Assembly: GCF_002245215.1 (NCBI RefSeq)
Contig: NZ_NPMR01000002.1
Coordinates: 971,557 to 1,035,556 of the forward strand
Direction: 5' to 3'
Length of the DNA stretch: 64,000 nucleotides
DNA from: Microbacterium sp. Yaish 1
GTDB lineage: Bacteria; Actinomycetota; Actinomycetes; Actinomycetales; Microbacteriaceae
Part shown: positions 59,422-64,000 of the stretch, piece after piece
Layout of the letters: every line of letters starts with the position of its first letter
Numbering within the stretch: the first letter of the stretch is position 1
Made by a program: the position numbers and the translations under genes
The notes under the pieces: generated by a model
Seen by the model: only the letters and a program-made list of their open reading frames with translations
What the model was told of the DNA's origin: nothing
Databases searched by the model: none

Positions 59422-60462
59422 GTGACTGATTCCTCTCTCGTCCTGGTCGCCAACGCGGGTGACAGCAGCATCAGCGTGTTCCGTCTCGACGGCGACGCCC
59501 TCGAACGGCTCTTCGTCGCCGACGGCCTCACCGGAACCGGCACCTTCGCGATCGACCGCGAACGCGACCTGGTCTACGCGGGCGTCAAGGGGGCGACCTC
59601 GGACGAGCCCGCGGCGATCGTGACACTCGGGCTCGATCGCGCCACGGGCGAGCTCACCCCCCGCTCGCGCTTCGCGCTTCCGGACGGGTCGGTCAGCTAC
59701 ATCGCGCTCACCCGCGGGGGCACGGCGCTGCTCGCTGCGTCGTACGGCGGCGACTACGGCTTCGTCGCCCCGATCACCGACGGCGTGATCGGCGACCCGA
59801 CCGGCCGTGTCGAGTTCGCCAAGCTCCACTCGGTGCTGCCCTCCTCCGACGGCCGCTTCGCCTATTTCGTCTCGCTCGGCGACGACCTCGTCGGCCAGTT
59901 CGCGCTCGGCTCCGACCTGACGCTGACTCCGGTCGGCTCGGGCACCGCCGCAGCGCCCGCCGGCAGCGGCCCCCGCCATCTCGTGCTCAACAGCGCCGAG
60001 GACGCCGTCTACGTCATGACCGAGTACTCCGGCGAGGTGCTGCACTACGCGCGCGACGCGGCGACGGGCGGCCTGGAGCTGCGCTCCCGGGCCAACGCGG
60101 TCGACCCCGCAGCCGGGCTCGTACGCGGTGAGATCGGCGGCGACCCCGTCGCCAACCACGCCGTCTGGGGCGCCGACATCCACTTCGGCGCGGACGAGCG
60201 GTACCTCTGGATCTCGGAGCGCTCGACGAGCACGCTCGGCGCCGCACCCGTCGCCGAGGACGGCACCGTGCAGGACGTCTCGTCGTTCATCCCCACCGAG
60301 CCGCAGCCGCGCGGATTCGTCCTCTCCCCCGCGGGAGACCGTCTGATCGCGGCGGGCGAGAAGTCGCGCACGGTCTCGCTCTACGCCGTCGACGGCGCCG
60401 AGCTGACGCTGCTCGAGCAGGCCGAGACGGGCGCGGGCGCGAACTGGGTCCGCTTCGCCTGA
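59422..60462 (+). CDS. Lactonase family beta-propeller protein
   Basis: This 346-residue protein of the seven-bladed YkgB/Pgl-like lactonase fold has repeats with patterns such as YIALTRGGTALLAASYGGD, GSGPRHLVLNS and EPQPRGFVLSPAGDRLIAAGE. Members include 6-phosphogluconolactonases and muconate cycloisomerase-like enzymes; the actual lactone here is unknown. There is no signal peptide. GTG at 59422 lies six bases after TAGGCT (59410-59415), so the transcript is probably leaderless. The siderophore-interacting gene begins about 30 bases downstream but has its own -10. Confidence 0.88.
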   Translation: MTDSSLVLVANAGDSSISVFRLDGDALERLFVADGLTGTGTFAIDRERDLVYAGVKGATSDEPAAIVTLGLDRATGELTPRSRFALPDGSVSYIALTRGGTALLAASYGGDYGFVAPITDGVIGDPTGRVEFAKLHSVLPSSDGRFAYFVSLGDDLVGQFALGSDLTLTPVGSGTAAAPAGSGPRHLVLNSAEDAVYVMTEYSGEVLHYARDAATGGLELRSRANAVDPAAGLVRGEIGGDPVANHAVWGADIHFGADERYLWISERSTSTLGAAPVAEDGTVQDVSSFIPTEPQPRGFVLSPAGDRLIAAGEKSRTVSLYAVDGAELTLLEQAETGAGANWVRFA

Positions 60463-60491
60463 CCCGCGGCGCCCCGGGTACCGTGGGTGAG

Positions 60492-61268
60492 GTGGCCCTC
60501 TCCTCTCGCACTGCTCCCCGTACCCCGCGCCCGAGCATCGAGCTCGAGGTCGTCGGAACCGAACGCCTCTCAGCGCACCTGGTGCGCGTGACCCTCGGGG
60601 GCGAGGGCTTCGCGGCGTTCCAGAACCGGCCCGAGACCGACAAGTACGTGAAGCTGAAGTTCACGACGCCCGCGCCCGAGTCCGCGCCGGTCACGCGGAC
60701 GTACACGGTCCGACGGGTGGATGCCGTCGCGGGCACCCTCTCGATCGACTTCGTGGTCCACGGCGACGAGGGCCTCGCCGGGCCGTGGGCGGCGCGCGCG
60801 CAGGTCGGCGACCGGATCGAGCTGATGGGACCGGGCGGCGGCTACGCACCGGATGCCGCCGCCGATTTCCATCTCTTCGCCGGAGACCTCTCGGCCGTTC
60901 CGGCGATCGCCGCCGCACTGGAGGCGCTGCCGTCGGATGCGGTCGGACACGCGTTCGTCGAGGTGGAGTCCGACGACGCGATCCTGGCCCTCGAGGCGCC
61001 CGCCGGGGTAGAGGTTGAGTGGATCGTCGACCCCACCCACGATCCCGCGGCTCTCGCCGCCGTCGTGCGGCAGTACGACTGGCCGGCGGGCGACGTGCAG
61101 GTCTTCGCCCACGGTGAGCGCGAGTCGATGAAGGCGCTGCGGCGCGTGCTCTTCGACGAGCGCGGACTCGAGCGCGGCCGGGTCTCGCTGTCGGGCTACT
61201 GGGCCCGGGGGCGCAACGAGGACCGGTTCCAGGCGGAGAAGCGCGAGCCCATCGGCCAGATCCTCTGA
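60492..61268 (+). CDS. Siderophore-interacting protein (NAD(P)H-dependent ferric siderophore reductase-like)
   Basis: This 258-residue protein has an FAD-binding domain (about 15-125) with VTRTYTVRR near residue 75 and LMGPGGGY, and a C-terminal NAD(P)H-binding domain with the SGYWARGRNEDRFQ end motif typical of SIP/ViuB proteins. It reduces ferric siderophores so that iron is released in the cytoplasm. GTG at 60492 is preferred over the GTG at 60483 because TACCGT (60479-60484) covers the latter and lies seven bases before the former. No siderophore transporter is next to it. Confidence 0.9.
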   Translation: MALSSRTAPRTPRPSIELEVVGTERLSAHLVRVTLGGEGFAAFQNRPETDKYVKLKFTTPAPESAPVTRTYTVRRVDAVAGTLSIDFVVHGDEGLAGPWAARAQVGDRIELMGPGGGYAPDAAADFHLFAGDLSAVPAIAAALEALPSDAVGHAFVEVESDDAILALEAPAGVEVEWIVDPTHDPAALAAVVRQYDWPAGDVQVFAHGERESMKALRRVLFDERGLERGRVSLSGYWARGRNEDRFQAEKREPIGQIL

Positions 61269-61299
61269 GCCCGCCGTATCAAACGACCCGGTGCATCCT

Positions 61300-61497
61300 T
61301 CATTCTGCGCTGTCGGAGAAGATGTCCTCGATCGCGCATCCGAACACCCGAGCGAGCCGGAACGCCAAGGGGAGGGACGGATCGAAGCGCCCGCGTTCAA
61401 TGGAGATGATGGTCTGGCGCGACACCCCGAGCTCATCGGCGAGACGCTGCTGCGACCACCCCCGGTCGCGTCGGCGCTCGGATACTGAATTCTCCAT
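61300..61497 (-). CDS. XRE-family small transcriptional regulator
   Basis: This 65-residue protein is one helix-turn-helix domain with GWSQQRLADELGVSRQTIISIERG (split near residues 13-36) and the tail LAFRLARVFGCAIEDIF. It matches the YozG/Cro-like group that typically autoregulates with a small membrane protein. It begins two bases after the membrane gene on the same strand. The GTAAA/TTTAC half-sites upstream of that gene are its likely operator. Confidence 0.9.
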   Translation of the reverse strand: MENSVSERRRDRGWSQQRLADELGVSRQTIISIERGRFDPSLPLAFRLARVFGCAIEDIFSDSAE

Positions 61498-61499
61498 GC

Positions 61500-61982
61500 T
61501 CAGCCGCGTCGCTGCTCGGCCAGGTAGCGCACCGCCACCGAGCCCATCGCGATCATCAGTACCGCTGACAGAGCGATGAGGGTCGGGACCTCGACGCGCG
61601 TGAACGCGAGAGTCGCCGTACCGAGACCCACGATGAGGAGGGTGTCAGTGAGAGCGCCGCTCGTGGCCCGCTCGAACCACCGCGACTCGACCGACTGCTC
61701 GGGCTGCTCGGCGGCTCCCCGCAGAGTGGACCGGTCGACGACCGCCACCCAGGCGAAGCCGATGCACGGGCCGAGCGTGAGAGCGACGATCACGGCCGCT
61801 CCGACCACGGGCTGCGGACCGCCGCCGCCCGTCGCGACGACGACCGCCGCGAGTGCGGACGACACGAGCGCACCCGCAGGGATCGCGATCCACAGCGCGG
61901 AGAGCCGGCGATCGCCGAATCTCATGCGTCCCCAGCGGGGGCGCTTGTCGACGGCGGACGGCGTGCTCCGGTTCTCGTTCAT
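61500..61982 (-). CDS. Membrane protein paired with an XRE regulator
   Basis: This 160-residue protein has four membrane helices (about 31-53, 60-82, 110-128 and 132-150). I do not recognise a named family with certainty; such proteins regularly accompany XRE regulators in actinobacteria and firmicutes, and their function is unknown. GGGAACG before the ATG at 61982 could be a weak ribosome site. It is the first gene of the pair. The upstream region holds three GTAAA/TTTAC half-sites. Confidence 0.78.
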   Translation of the reverse strand: MNENRSTPSAVDKRPRWGRMRFGDRRLSALWIAIPAGALVSSALAAVVVATGGGGPQPVVGAAVIVALTLGPCIGFAWVAVVDRSTLRGAAEQPEQSVESRWFERATSGALTDTLLIVGLGTATLAFTRVEVPTLIALSAVLMIAMGSVAVRYLAEQRRG

Positions 61983-62005
61983 CGTTCCCTCAGTGTCAAG
62001 TGGAC

Positions 62006-62027
62006 TTTACTGTAAACGATACTTTAC
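62006..62027. promoter_or_regulatory. Cluster of GTAAA/TTTAC half-sites, candidate XRE operator
   Basis: TTTAC (62006-62010), GTAAA (62012-62016) and TTTAC (62023-62027) form two overlapping inverted repeats, 24-45 bases upstream of the membrane/XRE pair. Confidence 0.5.
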
Positions 62028-62044
62028 ACACGTTCGAACCCCGC

Positions 62045-62072
62045 GGGAATGCCGGCGCCGGTTCCAACGGTT
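62045..62072 (+). promoter_or_regulatory. SigR/SigH-like ECF promoter of the F420-reductase-like gene
   Basis: GGGAAT (62045-62050), within CGCGGGAAT as at the YceI and CE1758 promoters, is followed by 19 bases and GTT (62070-62072). The ATG at 62082 is nine bases farther. The spacer is one base longer than optimal. Confidence 0.45.
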
Positions 62073-62081
62073 CACCTCCCC

Positions 62082-62717
62082 ATGACCACTGTGGGAATCA
62101 TCGGAGCAGGACACATCGGAAGCGCTCTCGCCGAAGGGCTGGTCGCACGCGGCTACGACGTCGTGATCGCCAATTCGCGCGAGCCTGAAACGCTCAGCGA
62201 CCTCGTCGCGCGGCTCGGCGAGCGCGCACGGGCGGCGACCGCGCAGGAAGCGGCCGAGGCGGCGCATTGGGCCGTCGTGACGGTGCCGCTGAAGGCACTC
62301 GAAGACGTCCCCGCCGAACCCCTCGCCGGCAAGATCGTGCTCGACACGAACAACTACTACTGGGAGCGCGACGGCCGCATCGCCGAGCTCGAGGAGAAGC
62401 GCACCACGACATCCGAGATGGCACAGTGCCATTTCGCCGAGTCGAAGGTCGTGAAGGCGTTCAACCACATCCCCGCCGCCGACATCAACACCGACGGCTC
62501 CCCCGCCGGCACCCCCGACCGTCGAGCGCTCGCGACCGCGAGCGACCACCCGGATGCCGTCGCGCACGTCACCGCGCTCTACGACGAGTTCGGCTTCGAC
62601 ACCGTCGACATCGGTTCGCTCGCCGAGAGCTGGCGCGTCGAGCGCGACCAGCCCGCCTACGTCGTGCGGCAGAACGCCGACGAGCTGCGCGCCAACCTCG
62701 CTCGCGCCCAGCGCTGA
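62082..62717 (+). CDS. NADPH-dependent F420 reductase-like oxidoreductase
   Basis: This 211-residue Rossmann protein has TVGIIGAGHIGSALA at residues 3-17 and ANSREPE soon after, where the Ser-Arg pair favours NADP. KAFNHIPAADI near residue 130 is typical of the FNO/YdhF-like family, and many members are simply annotated NADPH-dependent F420 reductases. F420 use here is not proven. The ATG at 62082 puts the nucleotide fold at the N-terminus; an ATG at 62049 would add eleven unconserved residues. No ribosome site is seen, and a SigR-like promoter ends nine bases before the start. Confidence 0.85.
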   Translation: MTTVGIIGAGHIGSALAEGLVARGYDVVIANSREPETLSDLVARLGERARAATAQEAAEAAHWAVVTVPLKALEDVPAEPLAGKIVLDTNNYYWERDGRIAELEEKRTTTSEMAQCHFAESKVVKAFNHIPAADINTDGSPAGTPDRRALATASDHPDAVAHVTALYDEFGFDTVDIGSLAESWRVERDQPAYVVRQNADELRANLARAQR

Positions 62718-62757
62718 TCGAAGCGTCGCAACGCCCACGCGGACCCGTTCGAGCAGA

Positions 62758-63255
62758 TCACCATCCCATCGAACCGGGGACGCCCTTGAACGGGCCCGCG
62801 AGGTTGGACGTCACCCAGCCGCCGTAGAAGCCGCCGGGCTGCGGTACGACGACCTCGCCGTCGACCGTGCACCGGTCCATTCCGCCCGCATAGACGGCGA
62901 CGCGTCCGACGAGCTCCTCATACCCCGGCGACGGGTTCGGGTAGCCCCACGCGGCACGCTCGCGCACGGCCGTGCCACGGACGACGTCGAAGTACTCGGC
63001 TGCGCCCTTGAACTCGCAGAAGGAGCTGCCGGCCGCCGGTACCAATGAGCCGGGCACGAACGCCGCGGCCGGCAGGTAGTACACGGGCGGATGGCTCGTC
63101 TCGAGCACTCGCACGACGTCGTCCGTCTCGACGATCGTGACGGCGGCGAAGTCGATCGTCACGCGCGCGTGGACGCGTTCGAGGCGGGGCGGACGGGGAT
63201 AGTCCCAGACGGACTCCTGTCCGGGACCGACGGGATCGGGGGTGGGGCGGCGCAT
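62758..63255 (-). CDS. DUF427 domain-containing protein
   Basis: This 165-residue protein has the DUF427 core: VYYLPAAAFV, FCEFKGAAEYFDV, AAWGYPNPSPGYEELVGRVAVYAG and CTVDGE. Family members are small beta-rich proteins of unknown function, common in actinobacteria and proteobacteria. The ATG at 63255 has TAACCT (63263-63268) seven bases upstream and no ribosome site, so a leaderless message is likely. The tail GGFYGGWVTSNLAGPFKG is conserved. It is followed by a gap before the plus-strand oxidoreductase and is not part of an operon with it. Confidence 0.9.
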   Translation of the reverse strand: MRRPTPDPVGPGQESVWDYPRPPRLERVHARVTIDFAAVTIVETDDVVRVLETSHPPVYYLPAAAFVPGSLVPAAGSSFCEFKGAAEYFDVVRGTAVRERAAWGYPNPSPGYEELVGRVAVYAGGMDRCTVDGEVVVPQPGGFYGGWVTSNLAGPFKGVPGSMGW

Positions 63256-63265
63256 GCCCGACAGG

Positions 63266-63670
63266 TTACGCGCGGGGAGCGACATCCCGGCTGCGAGGAC
63301 GCCCACCGCGGCGCGACCGCAGCGAACGGATGCCGCGGGCGATGAGGCGCCATCCGAGCAGCAGCACGAGCAGCGTCAGCGTCGCGACGATCACGAACGG
63401 CAGCGCCGTCCCCTGACCCGACACGGCGCGAAGCAGCATCCCGCCGACGACCGTGACGATCCACACGACGAGACCCGTCGGCACGATCCCGGTCGGCGAT
63501 CGCCATGCCCGCACGGCGATCCACGCCACCAGCAGGCCGGCGAGGAACGGCCACGAGGTCTGCCAGAGGCCCGCGAGCACATCGGAGTCATGGCTCGCCC
63601 GGCCGGTCGCCGCGAACGCCACCACGAGGACGGCATCGAGCAGGAAGGCGAGGACGGACGCACGGATCAT
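63266..63670 (-). CDS. DUF3054 domain-containing membrane protein
   Basis: This 134-residue protein has four membrane helices (about 3-20, 38-55, 62-82 and 88-108). Conserved stretches are FAATGRASHD and SGQGTALPFVIVATLTLLVLL, which define DUF3054, a family found mostly in actinobacteria, with no known role. The C-terminus is basic (RSLRSRRGGRPRSR). GGAGAGGATGGGGAC precedes the ATG. It is ten bases upstream of the DUF427 gene on the same strand and may be co-transcribed with it. Confidence 0.9.
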   Translation of the reverse strand: MIRASVLAFLLDAVLVVAFAATGRASHDSDVLAGLWQTSWPFLAGLLVAWIAVRAWRSPTGIVPTGLVVWIVTVVGGMLLRAVSGQGTALPFVIVATLTLLVLLLGWRLIARGIRSLRSRRGGRPRSRDVAPRA

Positions 63671-63725
63671 GTCCCCATCCTCTCCCGCCACAGCGGTGTC
63701 GGCCGCCCTCGATAGCGTTGCAGGC

Positions 63726-64000
63726 GTGCGACTGCTCCTCCTCTCCCTGCATCCCGGCGCGCTGAGCTCGTTCCTCGACGGCGGTGACCGTCCGGGCCCG
63801 ATCGTGTACATCGACGACGCGCAGGCGGCGTTCCGCGACGCGCCCTTCGTCGCCGCCGAACGCGAGGCGGTGAGCTCGTGCGGCCGCGACGTGATCGATG
63901 CGACGCTGCGAGACACCGCCCCCGAGGACGCGGACCGTCTGCTCTCGCGCGCGGGGGCGGTGTACGTCGCCGGCGGAAGCACCTTCGCTCTGCTCGAAGC
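63726..64000 (+). CDS. Peptidase E / type 1 glutamine amidotransferase-like protein (C-terminus cut off by window edge)
   Basis: The first 91 residues are in the window. They begin LLLLSLHPGALSSFL and reach AVYVAGGSTFALLE, the segment that precedes the nucleophile loop in the peptidase S51 (dipeptidase E-like) family. The catalytic serine itself lies beyond the window or at its end and cannot be checked. GTG at 63726 has TAGCGT (63713-63718) seven bases upstream, so translation is probably leaderless. It is divergent from the DUF3054 gene. Confidence 0.8.
   Translation, partial: MRLLLLSLHPGALSSFLDGGDRPGPIVYIDDAQAAFRDAPFVAAEREAVSSCGRDVIDATLRDTAPEDADRLLSRAGAVYVAGGSTFALLE

Noticed and set aside
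62028-62041. Second SOS box at CACACGTTCGAACC
   Set aside because: GTTCGAAC is a compact palindrome but lacks the GAAC-N4-GTTC spacing needed for LexA.
1-64000. CRISPR arrays, prophage, integrative elements or toxin-antitoxin modules
   Set aside because: I saw no regularly spaced repeats, integrase, phage structural genes or recognisable toxin pairs. The XRE/membrane pair is a regulator-partner unit, not a typical toxin-antitoxin.

Overview
This 64 kb window is chromosomal DNA from a high-GC actinobacterium. It is most likely a member of the Microbacteriaceae and close to Microbacterium. The evidence is the very high GC content, frequent GTG/TTG starts, many leaderless promoters, an actinobacterial-type SRP RNA, and lineage-typical families (DUF5302, DUF222-HNH, DUF3054, DUF427, the CE1758/CE1759 flavin pair). 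No phage, insertion sequence, conjugation module, restriction system or CRISPR array is visible. Genus-level assignment is inference.

Layout. 1-5.2 kb: a truncated TauE/SafE permease, a GrpB-family protein, a histidine phosphatase, an aldo/keto reductase and polynucleotide phosphorylase (pnp, TTG start) with a structured leader. 5.5-18 kb: an accessory block between pnp and rpsO. It holds a DUF5302 protein, a DUF222-HNH protein whose start codon lies inside a LexA-type box, dctA divergent from a CitA/CitB-like two-component pair, a glycosyltransferase fused to an SGNH hydrolase, a DedA protein, the CE1758/CE1759 monooxygenase/FMN reductase pair, an acyltransferase and a 2-oxoglutarate-type dioxygenase. 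18-27.8 kb: rpsO, an MFS exporter, YceI, FKBP and a PrsW protease. Next comes a response regulator/histidine kinase/TAXI lipoprotein operon, divergent from an MHS symporter and an FAH hydrolase. 27.8-34.2 kb: a sugar ABC importer/GH3/LacI operon with paired operators. 34.2-41.1 kb: DUF4190, aspA, a phosphodiesterase, a PiT phosphate transporter with a PHO-box-like repeat, and oligopeptidase B. 41.1-52.3 kb: recR-dnaX, a flavin monooxygenase-like gene, the overlapping pta-ackA-pgmB-GH65 operon and the SRP RNA. 52.3-64 kb: moxR/DUF58/transglutaminase operon, a second DAACS symporter, an HD protein, tRNA-Ser(GGA), a lactonase, a siderophore-interacting protein, a membrane-protein/XRE pair, an F420-reductase-like oxidoreductase, DUF427, DUF3054 and a truncated peptidase E homolog.

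How the genes work together. Several genes handle C4-dicarboxylates: dctA with its sensor pair, a second DAACS carrier, aspartase, and an MHS symporter with an FAH enzyme. Carbohydrate use is served by the ABC/GH3/LacI operon and the GH65/PgmB phosphorylase pathway, the latter coupled to acetate metabolism.

The least expected content is regulatory. Four flavin or redox genes carry a promoter of the ECF SigR/SigH type (GGGAAY, 17-19 bp, GTT): the CE1758/CE1759 operon, YceI, the flavin monooxygenase and the F420-reductase-like gene. I also see a LexA-like box over a start codon, a paired LacI operator, a PHO-like box, and direct repeats suited to an OmpR-type regulator. About fourteen genes have a TANNNT hexamer 5-7 bases before the start codon. 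Two convergent intergenic regions share a nested inverted repeat of one family. All regulatory calls come from reading the sequence and have not been tested.
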